Below are positions 21,461 through 32,161 of a stretch of 64,000 nucleotides of DNA, in pieces (positions within the stretch are counted from its first letter, which is position 1; every line of letters starts with the position of its first letter). The DNA comes from Chionoecetes opilio (lineage: Eukaryota > Arthropoda > Malacostraca > Decapoda > Majidae). The stretch lies in contig JACEEZ010007120.1 of NCBI GenBank assembly GCA_016584305.1, positions 12,501 to 76,500 on the forward strand, given 5' to 3'. The notes below the pieces were generated by a model. The model worked only from the letters and a program-made list of their open reading frames with translations, had not been told where the DNA came from and searched no databases. Position numbers and translations under genes: made by a program.

Positions 21461-23296
21461 TTAGCCACAAAGCCGCCCTCCGGGTAGCCTTTTTGGCTAG
21501 CTCCTGCGGAGGGCTATTGGTGGGCCTTCGGCCCACCACCTGTGTTTGGTGGGCCTTCGGCCCACCAAACACAGACTCTCCAGATAGACCCATTACCCAC
21601 CACCTCGGCCCACCAAACACAGACTCTCCAGATAGCCCCTTCTAACTTTCCTGAAATCATGGATGTAGAAATGTATGTATCAACGCCAACCCATTCACAT
21701 CATAGCCCCTTCTAACTTTCCTGAAAGCAAAGCCGCCCTCCGGGCGGACTTTTTGGCTAGCTCCTGCGGAGGGCTATTGGTGGGCCTTTGGCCCACCACC
21801 TGTGTTTGGTGGGCCGAAGGCCCACCAAACACAGACTCTCCAGATAGACCCATTAACCACCATCTCGGCCCACCAAACACTCTCCAGATAGCCCCTTCTA
21901 ACTTTCCTGAAATGTATGTATTCCCCCCACCCATTCACTCACCCATTACCCATCACCCCCCACCCATTCACTCACCCATTACCCATCACCACACACCCAT
22001 TACCCATCACCACACACCCATTCACTCACCCATTACCCATCACCCCCCACCTATTCCCTCACCCATCACCCATCACCCCCCACCCATTCACTCACCCATC
22101 ACCCCACACCCATTACCCATCACCCCACCCATTCACTCACCTATTACCCATCACCCTACATCAAGGTTTCCGCAATTCGAGAGAACTGGAACTCGAAATG
22201 CCAGGGGTCGCTGGCAGTTTTAACTCACTTTTTTGATAATAAGTTGGTCTACTGGAAAACAAAATATGGGCTTATTCCACTGCACTTAAAACACAAAAGT
22301 ATAATATTAAGAACGATTTTCTTCTATATGTATATTGTATAGAAGCCTGATTCTGTAAAACATTGTATATAACCAAATAACCAAGCAGGTTATAGTTGAG
22401 GAGGCGAGGTAAATGCTACTCTATGATATTATATAGTCAATAACGAATGTTTAGAAGCTATCTATACCTAGGCAGTCATATTTTCCTGTTATTATTGTGT
22501 ATCAATCAAATAGAAAGCCTGGAAGTGCAATGAGTCGACGCGTGAAGTGGCAATGTTTTGATTCAATCTCCCCGCCACAATCTCCCCGCCCACCACTCCC
22601 CGCCGCGGCGTGTTGCCTCCACAATTATAACCTACATTGTTGCAGCAACAAGCCGATTTCGGCATTCTTTATTCTTCGTTTTTCCAAGGCATTACTTATT
22701 GTATTTTGACAAGCGTTTGCCAGACGCAGCAGTACTGTCTTAGAAAACAGTGTGAACATCGCTCAAATTTTACATGCCACAATATACATGTAAAAATATA
22801 TTAAGCTTTGCTACTCGAGGCGAGTAATTTGCATTAAATTGCTATTATAGAACGTTCCATCGTAATGTATGTCATCCATATAATTAGTAGAACAACAGAA
22901 GAACTATATATTTTGGTATTCAGATGCGGTGCATCAATGTTTATCGCGAAATTAATTTATGAAAAATATTAGTCGCGGAGCCAAAACACAGTAGACCAAC
23001 CTTTGAGTTAAAACTGCCAGCGACCACTGGCATTTCTCGAGTTTCAGATCATTGGAATTCTCGCAACCCACTGTTTTTTCTTCACAGTTCTCGCTAATAG
23101 GCTGCTAAAAAAAAAATAATAATGATCGGATCATCTTATAAGTGGGCTTAAAACCTTCCCCTGGTCAACCTGATTCCAAAACTGTGACATATGATGGGAT
23201 TCCGCCACAGGGGGCGGCACCTATCGCGGACAGACAGACAGACAGACAGACAGACACACACACACACACACACACTTTCGCTTATATTATTATAAA
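21461..23296 (-). mobile_element. Helitron, minus strand, with nested insertion
   Basis: On the minus strand the 5' end is A|TTTATAATAATATAAG at 23296 and the 3' end is GGCTAA|T at 21461, preceded by the GGAGGGCGG hairpin side. CTAA fits the CTRR rule. It has the same duplicated 3' region (second terminator near 21727-21745) and the same minisatellite (21917-22160) as 19076-19980, so the two are close relatives in opposite orientation. An 860 bp inverted-repeat element interrupts it at 22186-23045. Confidence 0.88.
22186..23045. mobile_element. Inverted-repeat element nested in Helitron
   Basis: The left terminus (GAACTCGAAATGCCAGGGG.. then GCTGGCAGTTTTAACTCA and GTTGGTCTACTG) is mirrored at 22990-23045 (CAGTAGACCAACC.. 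GAGTTAAAACTGCCAGC ..GGCATTTCTCGAG). Arms are about 75 bp. The split Helitron resumes with AATTC on both sides (CGCAATTCG / TTGGAATTCTC), a possible 5 bp target duplication. The interior is AT-rich with a CTCCCCGCC-rich patch (22566-22605). No transposase and no superfamily assigned. Confidence 0.75.
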
Positions 23297-23610
23297 TTAT
23301 GTACTTACTTGGAGCGGGGGTGCGCCACATTTCCTACACCCCGTATTTTTAGTTTTTTACATCACAAAACGAGGGCCAAGGGCAAAAAAGAGAGGTATAG
23401 TCTGTTCAAAAACGCTAGAGCCACATGCCTCTCCCACCAAGGTGGAGCACGACAGGCCCTGGTTCCCTCTTGATTGGGTGATGGTGTTCTGGGGCGTGAT
23501 GGAAGGTTTGGCGTTAAAATGTACGCTAAATAAACACTTCCCCACCCCTCACTCTCAGACAACGGTCTGCCCTCCCTCGTAATCCCTTGCGACCTTGACC
23601 CACGTCAAAC
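23297..23610. other. Unique-looking sequence, nothing recognised
   Basis: Mixed composition. Short frames on both strands overlap each other and lack any domain. No terminal repeats. Confidence 0.4.
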
Positions 23611-23611
23611 T

Positions 23612-23612
<1 letters not shown>

Positions 23613-23644
<32 letters not shown>
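23613..23644 (+). repeat. (AC)n microsatellite
   Basis: About 16 AC units. Confidence 0.95.
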
Positions 23645-23646
<2 letters not shown>

Positions 23647-23812
23647 ACGGCCACAAAAAAAGTTATATAAATAACAGAAAATCAAAATTATTTATCTTCT
23701 TAATGACCTCGCTCCCCTAATTATATATAATTATTAGTCATTTTTAAAGCTTATGATGAAATTATGACATCAGGAAGAGGCGGAAGAAGAAACATTGAAT
23801 CATTGTTGTATG

Positions 23813-24035
<223 letters not shown>

Positions 24036-24351
24036 GCATTCCTCTCCTTACAAACTAAGCTGGACCAGGGACATGGGATGTTCTCATTGAAGGAAAAAGG
24101 AAAAGGAAAGTAATACTGAGAGCCTCAATGCAACAAAAATATATAATACAACACTTGTTGAAATATTACAGTTAATGAGAAATGTATGTGGCAACAGCGT
24201 CTTTTCCCCTGTGACCTGCCATATCACCTCAGGGCAAGGCCTGCTATATAACAAAAAACCCGCTTAGTTGTCAGCCCCTATAAAGAAGACAGTAAGATAA
24301 TAAAGAAAGGGGGTGGGCCGATTTTGATCGGGAGGTGTCTTGTCACTCATA

Positions 24352-24530
24352 AGAACAATAGAAAAAAAGGAAGCTACAAGAGGTCGTGAGACCTACACGT
24401 GGTAGTTCCGCTTACTTAACACTACCCACATCAACCTTTCATCCCCATCCAAGAAATTGTCAAGTCTCCTTTTTTAACTCCCTATTGACTCCGCACTAAC
24501 TACCTGATGACTGAGTCCATTCCAACATCA
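24352..24530 (+). mobile_element. Dispersed interspersed repeat (probable LINE remnant)
   Basis: ATAAGAACAATAG.. GGAAGCTACAAGAGG .GTGAGACCTACACG.GGTAGTTCCG also occurs at 61434-61500. The following CCCTATTGACTCCGCACTAACTACCTGATG is in the style of common crustacean LINE remnants. No RT motif is preserved here. Confidence 0.5.
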
Positions 24531-24760
24531 CCACCACCATCCCTACCATCACCACCACCTCCACCACCACCATGTCCACTCACCATCAGTATCGTAACTA
24601 TTCCTGCCATCATCATTCTATCACTATCATTATCATCACCGCCATCATTACAGCCATCAACTTCATCCATACCATTGCTTATTATCACTAACATCATCAT
24701 TGTAAACCTTCCGTTAATTCCACTCCCATCCCCCACTACTAACTAACAGCAACAACAACA
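24531..24760 (+). repeat. Degenerate CAC/ATC trinucleotide tract
   Basis: CACCACCATCATCATTATCACC-like composition. The low-complexity frames rich in Pro/Ser (plus) and Gly/Asp (minus) are not genes. Confidence 0.7.
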
Positions 24761-24808
24761 TCAACAATAATGGGACCATAACGGTGATTCAAGAGTAAAA
24801 ATAGCAGT

Positions 24809-24810
<2 letters not shown>

Positions 24811-24851
<41 letters not shown>
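24811..24851 (+). repeat. (CA)n microsatellite
   Basis: About 20 CA units. Confidence 0.95.
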
Positions 24852-24853
<2 letters not shown>

Positions 24854-24977
24854 GCACTCACACTTTCTCATGTCGGTCACCAGCACCACTACCACCACAG
24901 CGCCATCTGCTTCGCCTCATCCATGCTGCATCTACATTTCAAATGAAATTAAAAAGAAAAAATGTAATATAAAATGA

Positions 24978-25509
24978 NNNNNNNNNNNNNNNNNNNNNNN
25001 NNNNNNNNNNNNNNNNNNNNNNNNNNNNNNNNNNNNNNNNNNNNNNNNNNNNNNNNNNNNNNNNNNNNNNNNNNNNNNNNNNNNNNNNNNNNNNNNNNNN
25101 NNNNNNNNNNNNNNNNNNNNNNNNNNNNNNNNNNNNNNNNNNNNNNNNNNNNNNNNNNNNNNNNNNNNNNNNNNNNNNNNNNNNNNNNNNNNNNNNNNNN
25201 NNNNNNNNNNNNNNNNNNNNNNNNNNNNNNNNNNNNNNNNNNNNNNNNNNNNNNNNNNNNNNNNNNNNNNNNNNNNNNNNNNNNNNNNNNNNNNNNNNNN
25301 NNNNNNNNNNNNNNNNNNNNNNNNNNNNNNNNNNNNNNNNNNNNNNNNNNNNNNNNNNNNNNNNNNNNNNNNNNNNNNNNNNNNNNNNNNNNNNNNNNNN
25401 NNNNNNNNNNNNNNNNNNNNNNNNNNNNNNNNNNNNNNNNNNNNNNNNNNNNNNNNNNNNNNNNNNNNNNNNNNNNNNNNNNNNNNNNNNNNNNNNNNNN
25501 NNNNNNNNN
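24978..25509. other. Assembly gap (532 N)
   Basis: Run of undetermined bases. The sequence just right of it (25510-25555) does not match the LINE copy at 42600, although from 25556 onward it does, so the join may be inexact. Confidence 0.99.
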
Positions 25510-25555
25510 GCACCTCGCCGAAACCGTGTTTACTCCACCTAGAAAGAAGAGAAGA

Positions 25556-26789
25556 AGCATGAACAGACTGTACTGCTTCATCTAGTAAGTCTCCAAACAC
25601 CTGGACCTTGGCCTTGAGCCAGGAGACCTCAAGTCCCAAAGGCTTTGCCTCCTCGTGCAGCGCCTCGAGAGCCATCACTAGGACCTCCAGCGACTCAGCA
25701 AAGATTACTGCTCATCGCAAAAACAAGATCAGTGATCTTGGTGTTGCCAACGGATGCTCCACAATCACTTTGATCTACAACCTTGTCCAATACCCAGTCC
25801 ATACAAGCGTTGAAAAGTGATGGGGCAAGGACGCACCCTTGCCTCACTCCTGTATTCACAGGAAAGAAGCCGGATACACCTGCCCCACACTTCACAGCAC
25901 TCTCAGTCCCAGAATACAGACCAGTTATCAAACCAATAGTCCTTGCAGGAATCCCTCGAAGTCGCAGAAGATCCAGAGTGACTCACGATGCACTGAGTCA
26001 AACGCCTTCTTGAGATCAACATAGGCTGCAAGCATCCCCTGTCGAAACTCACGTCGCGTTCCACCAGGACACGAAGCGCTAGGATACGGTCCGTTGTTGA
26101 CTTACCAGGCGTGACCCAGACTGCTGAGGTCTCTGATGCTTCACCAGATGGCTGCGAATCCGTGTCAGCAATAGATGGGCAAGCACCTTGCCTGGTACGC
26201 TGAGCAGTGTAATACCGCGGTAATTGTTGCAGTCCTGACGGTCCCCTTTCCCTTTCCAGATAGGGACGACCAGCCCCCTTTTCCAGTCAGGAGGAATGGT
26301 ACCTGATTGCCACACGGCAGTCAGGACAGCATGCAACCCGTGGATCATGGCCTCACCCCCAGCTTTGAGGAACTCCGCACTGATATTACAAACACCAGCT
26401 GCCTTTCCACCCCTCAACTTTGCTACAGCCTCTCTGACTTCGTCAAGAGAGGGTGCGCTTTCGTCAATGGGAGGATTGGCATCCACTGCCTGTAACCCAG
26501 TGGTGTGAAGCTGCTCAGTTGGAGGGTCCACCGTGAACAACTGCCCAAAGTACTCAGCCCCAAAGAGCCATCTGCCCATCCATGTCCGACACGAGGCGCC
26601 CATCTGCTGTTCGAATAGCACTCGCCCGAGAAGGAGACTTCGAACGGAGCTTCTTCAGGGCTCGGTAGGCGGGTCGGAGGTCATTAGCGTTCAAATGACC
26701 CTCGACATCTTCAGCGAGACTCCTGACATACCTCTCCTTGTCTCTCCCCAGGAGGGTTCTAGTCCGGCGTGACAGAGCCCTGTGCTGGT
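25556..26789 (-). pseudogene. LINE reverse transcriptase fragment (copy A)
   Basis: The minus strand reads through a linker with LRGGKAAG, then the RT fingers block NNYRGITLLSVPGKVLAHLL (about 26170-26230), a DLKKAFDSVHRESLW-like palm after a frameshift near 26080, GVRQGCVLAPSLFN (about 25835-25860), and the catalytic box region at 25711-25722, where FADD has become FAMS by a frameshift. The enzyme would perform target-primed reverse transcription. It is truncated at 26789 on the 5' side and at the N gap on the 3' side. It is very similar to 41996-44740 but independently damaged. Confidence 0.9.
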
Positions 26790-26838
26790 TTATTATATTG
26801 GTTATATATTATATATTTTAGACTATATATAGTAGTGT

Positions 26839-26890
26839 TTACGAAGGGCCTTGTTCGCTGCTACTAGCGAACAAGGCAAGGGTCCTTCGT
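26839..26890. repeat. Perfect-stem hairpin
   Basis: ACGAAGG..CCTTGTTCGCT and AGCGAACAAGG..CCTTCGT pair around a 6 base loop. It marks the left edge of a GC-rich unit. Confidence 0.8.
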
Positions 26891-27540
26891 CTCTACCTCT
26901 GGGGTCTCGCTGGCGGGGGTTCGACACACGGTTCGGGTCGCCACGTCGTTTCCTCCCATTTGCCCAGAGAATGGGGGGGAACCGACGTGGTGATGGCCTG
27001 GCGGAGCAGGATGGAGTAGCAGAAACACAGCCACGTCGGGTGGACAGGCGCTCCCGCCCAGGATTTACCGTGACCACTGCGCCCCGCAAAACCCCGCCCT
27101 GAAAAGGCGCGTCTCTCTCTTCTGTTTGGAAGGGGGACGAGAGTGGCCCTGTGTTGGGCATGGCGTGGCCTTCAGGCTCAGTGGCGGGCGACTGTGGGGT
27201 GGGGTCACGGCTCCAAGGGCGGCGCCCTCACGTGAGAGACTGACTTGTGTTGTGTTTGGGTGAAAGACTGGGTGAATGTGTAGCGCGTGGTGATACACAA
27301 GTGTGCCGGGCAAGGGCGGCGCCCTTGTGAGAGACAGTGACTCGGTTGTATGGAGGTCGTGCACGTGTGAGAGACAGTGACTCTAGTGTGTGGACCGTGC
27401 ACGTTTGAGAGACAGTGACCCAGTGGCTCAAGGGCGGCCCCCTTTTTGAGAGACTTTGCCTGTACATGGTTACATTGTTTTGGGTACTTTGTACATATAG
27501 AGTAGTGGGGGGGAAAATAAAACCTGCACAGCAGTTAAGT
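26891..27540 (+). other. GC-rich unit ending in AATAAA, possible retroelement 3' end
   Basis: The GC-rich sequence contrasts with AT-rich neighbours. A short plus-strand frame (26851-27102) ends in an Arg/Pro-rich tail without a recognisable domain. It is followed by a minisatellite with GAGAGACAGTGACT every 40 bp or so (27330, 27370, 27409) and by AAAATAAAACC at about 27512. This could be the 3' end of an LTR or other retroelement, but no second LTR or RT is visible. Confidence 0.3.
27225..27455 (+). repeat. GAGAGACAGTGACT minisatellite, unit about 40 bp
   Basis: Units start with GAGAGAC at 27234 (degenerate), 27330, 27370, 27409 and 27450, interspersed with CAAGGGCGGCGCCC boxes. Confidence 0.7.
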
Positions 27541-27659
27541 TTTTTTCCCTTCCCATCCTTCCCGTCTCCTTTCCATTCCCCCAGCCGTTAGTGATGGTGT
27601 GACGAATCAAAAAGGGGGAAAGGGGGATTGCCCCCCCCCCCCCCCCTTCGTCCAGTATA

Positions 27660-28037
27660 TTGAAGTATAATACCTATGTATATATATATTATATATTATA
27701 TTTTATTATATAATATATATATATTATTTTAATTAATATAAAAATATATATAAATAAATTAAAAATAATATAAATAATAATATAATATATATATTAAAAT
27801 AAATATTATAATATAAAATTTAATATATATATATATATATATATAATATATATATATTATATATATATAATTATATATATATATATAATATATATATATA
27901 TATAATATATATATATATAATATAATATATATAAATATTTTTATAAAAATATTATTAAAAATAATATATATATATAATATATATATATATAATTAAATAA
28001 AAAAATTAATATATATTATATATATATATATATATAA
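27660..28037. repeat. AT-rich low-complexity tract
   Basis: About 380 bp of TA/ATAT/AATA with almost no G or C. Confidence 0.95.
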
Positions 28038-28189
28038 TACTATAATATGGGGGTGGGCTGGGGAATAGATATGTTTTGGGGGACAAACTTAGCAGTTAAA
28101 ATTTTAAACTCAAAACTCACCAAAAAAAAAAAAGCGTTTTTTCCGAAAATACCATACGGGCTAAAATGTGTTGTGAGGATGAAAAGGAA

Positions 28190-28304
28190 AAGGGAAGAGA
28201 GGGAGAAGAAATAAAGAAAAAAAAGGAGAAGGGGGAAGAGAGAGAGAGGAGAGAGAGAGAAGGAGAGAGAGAGGAAAGAGAGAGAGAAAAGAGAGAGAGA
28301 AGAG
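28190..28304 (+). repeat. Purine-rich (GA)n tract
   Basis: AGAGAGAGGAGAGAGAG-type sequence; the short frames over it are artefacts. Confidence 0.9.
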
Positions 28305-28319
28305 AGCTCCTCGGCGTGG

Positions 28320-28590
28320 TGCACTGCACTGTGACTTTTAGCGAAATTGAAATATTTGGCACTTCAATCACAGGAAACGGGGGAAAAAAATGAGGACCCT
28401 CATCTCCACGAGTGCCCTCGCCTCTTGGCTGTTTCTAATTTTCGCTCACTGAAAAAAACACTCTACCACACTTTACAAAACCCAAATAAACTCAAACCAC
28501 TCTTAACACCCAAACACCTTTACCACATACCTTAACATACTTAAACCCACCCAAATACACTTTTATTACCCTCAAAACACACTCCACACA
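28320..28590 (-). repeat. Dispersed repeat R, minus orientation
   Basis: TCATCTCCACGAGTGCCC and CACTGAAAAAAACACTCT.CCACACTTTAC match, in reverse complement, 39283-39392. The distal part (AACACCTTTACC.. ATACTTAAACCCACCC .. CCCTCAAAACACAC) matches 30013-30125 in reverse complement. No coding content recognised. Confidence 0.65.
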
Positions 28591-29137
28591 AACACCCCGC
28601 CGATGTGTTTGTGTCATCAGTGTGTCTGTTGTTGAGTTTATACTTTTTTCCCGCAAATACAGACTTTGTTCGCGCGCGCTGATTGTTGAAGCGGAGGTGG
28701 TGGCACTAAGAAGGGTTGCCTTACTTCCCTTTAAACAGAGGCTAAGATGACCCCGAAAATGCTTCTTAGTAGTCTTCTTACCCGTAAAAAGCTAAGTCGG
28801 TTTTTAGACGCTAAGAGGTGTAGTTTTAGAGCCCTTCGAAAATGCCACCCTCCTCTTCCTCTCCCCTTTTGGTGGCTTTTTTCGAAGGGGGCTCAAAACT
28901 ACACTCTCTTGCGTCCTAAGACCGACTTAGTTAAAACCGGCTAAGAAACTACTAAGGAACATTTTCGACGTCATCTTAGCCTCGTGTAAGGGGACAGTAA
29001 GGCTAACCCTTCTTATGAAAACCACTCCGCTCAAACCAATAGCGCGCGCGACACAAGTCGGGAAATTTGGCGGAAATACGTATAAACATCAAAAACAGAC
29101 AAGCTGAGACACAAACCTCGGCGGGTGTTTGTGTGTA
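28585..29137. mobile_element. Palindromic element, 553 bp
   Basis: The arms mirror each other around 28861. They pair ACAAACACC.CGCCGA at the left edge with TCGGCGGGTGTTTGTGT at the right, CGCGCGCG at 28672 with CGCGCGCG at 29042, AGAAGGGTTGCCTTAC with GTAAGGCTAACCCTTCT, and the inner GTAGTTTTAGAGCCC with GGGCTCAAAACTAC. No transposase. A related motif series (GCTAAGATG, CCTTAGTAGT, CGAAAATGCC) is seen at 40485-40622. Confidence 0.8.
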
Positions 29138-30014
29138 TTTACCTAGTTGAAACATACAGGAAAAGCTATGCTCGTACTGTCCCGTCTCCAAATCTACTAT
29201 TATCCAGTTGTCTTTAAAGTCCTGATACTTCTGCATTAATCACTTTTGCATCAGGTTTTGTTCCAGGCTTCTACTGCCCTTCTATACGGAGCTGTATTTT
29301 TTTATATCCCTCTGCATCCCTGTCCTTTTCAATTTCTTCCAGACCTTTTTGTCTTCTGTCCCCCCACACAAACAGATATTTCTATCAATTTTTCCAGACC
29401 ATTGATGCTCTAAAACGCTGCTATAAAAACTCCTTTCTCTTTTTTTTCTCAAGTGTCGGGAGTTTTAGTCTTGAAGTCTTTTTTCATATGTTAAATTTCT
29501 CAGGCTTGGAGCCATTTTTGGGGCTGTCTTGTATTCTCTTAAATTTTCCCTTATATCTCTTTTTATGTGGTACCAAATCACTGCCGCTACCCCACCTTGG
29601 TCGAATCAAAAGATGTTATCAATTTCTTAAATCATCTCTTCATCCAGATATTTGAATCCATTCTTTTTATTCCTCAGCAACGTAAAATGTTTCTCCTGTA
29701 TCTTGTTATATGCTTCTCTGGTGACAAATTGTCCTTAAATCCATACTCCCAGATCTTTTCGACTTTGTTTTGATACCATTCGTTTCCCATCGAATACTTT
29801 CCTCTCTGTCTCTTTTTCCCTACTGCCCTTTTCCATCACTTTCCCATTTTTGGCATTAATTCCATTTCCCATATTTGACTCCATCTGAAATCTTATCAAG
29901 TTTCCTTTTGTAAATCCTACAGCCCCTCTTTACTTTCTACTTTTCCCTTAGTAATTTAGCATCATCAGCGAAAACTCATATACTGGTTCATTGTTCTTCT
30001 GTCATATCATTTAC
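29138..30014 (-). pseudogene. Decayed LINE reverse transcriptase 3' portion
   Basis: Read on the minus strand, about 30014-29940 gives a VNDMTE-like stretch, then FADDAKLLR (FADD at 29961-29972), and further on ISDGVKYGKWN-like sequence. Many frameshifts and stops follow. The right-hand part (29138-29600) matches, in wording, the 3' end of a LINE family frequent in decapods (CTAGTTG.. GTCCCGTCTCCA.. TATCCAGTTGTCTTTAAA). The palindrome at 28585-29137 abuts it. Confidence 0.7.
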
Positions 30015-30135
30015 GTGTGGTGTGTAGTGTGTTTTTAGGGTAATGAGTGGTTTGGGTGACTTTAAGTATGTTAGTATTGGTAGTGTGTGGGGGTTTTAAA
30101 GGTGTTTTTGAGTTTTTTGGGGTATGGTAAAAGTG
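30013..30135 (+). repeat. Dispersed repeat R, plus orientation, split by hAT-like element
   Basis: GTGTGTTTTTAGGGTAATGAGTGG ... GGTATGGTAAAAGTG is the reverse complement of the 28475-28590 stretch and stops at GTAAAAGTG, where the element at 30136 begins. Confidence 0.6.
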
Positions 30136-30430
30136 CAAGGTGGGCATCCGAAATTTTTTAGCCCCGAAATTCCCAACTTGCGGATGGTAATTCGGTTGCG
30201 GAATTGCGCAATTAAAAGTTTGCCTGAAAAAATTTTGCGAATTGCGAATTGCGACCGCCAAAATTTTAAAGCGCATCGCAATAACTTGCAGAATGGGTCT
30301 TTTGGGTTTTGCGGAATTGCGCATTACGGATCCCTTTGAAAAAATGCGGAATTGGGGGTTTCCCCGGACCGCCAAAATTTTTGAAACCATCGCAATATTG
30401 TACAAATCACCACCTTCAAATGGCAAGTCC
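30136..30430 (+). mobile_element. hAT-like non-autonomous element, GCGGAATTGC-rich
   Basis: Starts CAAGGTGGGCATCC, close to the hAT-type terminus CAGxGGTGGGCA, next to GTAAAAGTG. The interior is built from TTGCGGAATTGCG / GCGAATTGCGACCG words. A related element end lies at 39150-39282, flanked by GTAAAGTG, which looks like the same 8 bp target site. The right terminus here is not clear. Confidence 0.5.
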
Positions 30431-30985
30431 CCGTGAACATAATTTTCCCACCAAATATGGTGAGACGACACTCCCAAACTGTCCAATGAGCCGTTTTTTT
30501 TTGGTCGTTCCAAGCACCGTCTTGATTACGAAGACCACCCCAAATTTAACACTTGCTGAAATGTATGTTATATGCTTTTGATATTGGTTTTGTAATGTTT
30601 TTGGACGATTATTATTTCGGCCCCTACCAAGTTTGGGTTGTTTTTTTTGGTCGCAGAAACAGTTTTCAGTTTCAATTGCGAGAAAAAGGGTCTTCGTACC
30701 AAGACCAAGCAGAAATCGTCCAATCATCGCTAGCTAGTTGTGTACTGTTTTAGCAAGCCCACTCACTCAGTCAGTGCGTTCTGGAACTTGGATTGAAATG
30801 TACGCTCACTACGCTGGCCGTGTGTTGATTACTAATTCCACTAATATACTGTTGTTGTTTTAAAGAAGTATAAGATTGCACAAATTAGACATGACACTTT
30901 TTACTGGCAGGGGTTAGTGGTTAGTAACCACTAACCAGTGTCTATTGTGGTTAATAAACGGGTTTTTAACTTATTATAGGATAAC

Positions 30986-31223
30986 AATAGGCTTAAAAAC
31001 GCGTTTAGTAAATAAACGGCTATTTTTTGCTTCTGTCAAATTTTTGTAATTTTCAGTATTTTCAATTTGTCTTATATTTTTGCGATTTGCTCCAGATAAT
31101 TACTTTTTAGTAACGCTAATTATATGAGCAAATCTGCAAAATAAGAAAAATTTGAAATTCTGAATTACAATTAGACAGAAGCAAAATAGCCATTTATTAC
31201 TAACGCCTTTTATTAAGCCTATT
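30986..31223. mobile_element. Palindromic MITE, about 238 bp
   Basis: AATAGGCTTAA at 30986 and TTAAGCCTATT at 31213-31223 begin arms that pair inward through GCTATTTTTTGCTTCTGTC / GACAGAAGCAAAATAGC to GATTTGCTC / GAGCAAATC around 31104. No coding content. Confidence 0.75.
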
Positions 31224-31259
31224 TTGCTTCTGAAAATTTGAAAATTTTAAACCCAAAGA

Positions 31260-31460
31260 ATGGACAAGTTTTTGTCGCCATCCCCGTCGCCTAGGAGTAG
31301 GAGTATGAGTGGGGGATACACTGATACTGAAGTGTTAGAAGTGGGTTGTGTCAGAAGTGACTTGGGCTCGGATGATCTCCCAGCACTCCCCCCTCAGCCA
31401 GAGCACTGGGGCGTGAGAGCAGCAGGGCCGGAAACAGGTGGAGAGAAGCTTCCAGTTTAA
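31260..31460 (+). CDS. Short possible ORF, no recognised domain
   Basis: A 66-residue frame starts MDKFLSPSPSPRSR, is rich in Ser and Pro, and then contains acidic stretches. The MDKFL start is reminiscent of hAT-derived or zinc-finger transposase-like proteins, but no zinc ligands, dimerisation motif or downstream exon can be seen. It follows the palindromic MITE directly. It could equally be chance. Confidence 0.15.
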   Translation: MDKFLSPSPSPRSRSMSGGYTDTEVLEVGCVRSDLGSDDLPALPPQPEHWGVRAAGPETGGEKLPV

Positions 31461-31532
31461 CTTGAGTCATTTGACAAGTCTTTAAGTTATTCCTTATCTA
31501 CTGAGTTTTGTAAATTTAATTTGGTCAATTTA

Positions 31533-31605
31533 TGTTTATACCACCAACCGATTTTCTGATGCCCTTTTTTATATACTAAGTGCATCAGAAATCTTTTGGT
31601 TGGGT
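31533..31605. repeat. Short hairpin
   Basis: TACCACCAACCGATTTTCTGATG pairs imperfectly with CATCAGAAATCTTTTGGTTGGGTG around an AT-rich loop. Confidence 0.6.
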
Positions 31606-32161
31606 GAAACTATAAATTATCCTTAATTTACTAGTTAAAAGTTAAACCATAGAAAAATTGTTATTAGGCTGCATAAAGGCGATATATATCAATATATTTA
31701 AATTATTTGTGAACACAGTCATCACAGAGAGCGGCCCTGCGCGGCGATTTTTTGGGTTAACGCTAATTTTTGAAAGGGTACAAACTGCATTTATAAAGAA
31801 ACGAAATATACCCAATGGAAAGCTAATAAATTCTCCTTCTATTGTATCTTCCATGTAATATGTTATCCCAAAAAAAGTTTTCATGACGATGCATTTAGTG
31901 AATTTAAGTTCCATCATATTTTTTCAGTCTCATAAGGCTTTATTTAATGTTTTTTACTGGTTTTAGGTGAAAATCTATAAACAACATTTCCGAAATAAAA
32001 AGTTATCCTTATACCTGTATAACATGTTTATACTGCGTTCATCTTGAAGACTTCCCCGGGTTTGGGTGAATGAAAGGCCCTGGCGCTAGATGGCGCCCAT
32101 TTAGCATTTAACATAGGGCCTATGAATGCGTTTACCCTCTTTCATATAGATACCCTAGTCA
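31606..32161. other. AT-rich sequence, nothing recognised
   Basis: Overlapping frames on both strands at 31642-31917 lack any domain. No repeat structure found. Confidence 0.4.

Noticed and set aside
24932..25678. 248-residue frame
   Set aside because: Mostly undetermined residues from the N gap; only its N-terminal part is the LINE fragment.
26851..27102. Arg/Pro-rich 83-residue frame as a gag or pol C-terminus
   Set aside because: No domain, overlapped by a longer frame on the other strand, and no neighbouring retroelement genes; kept only as a low-confidence note.
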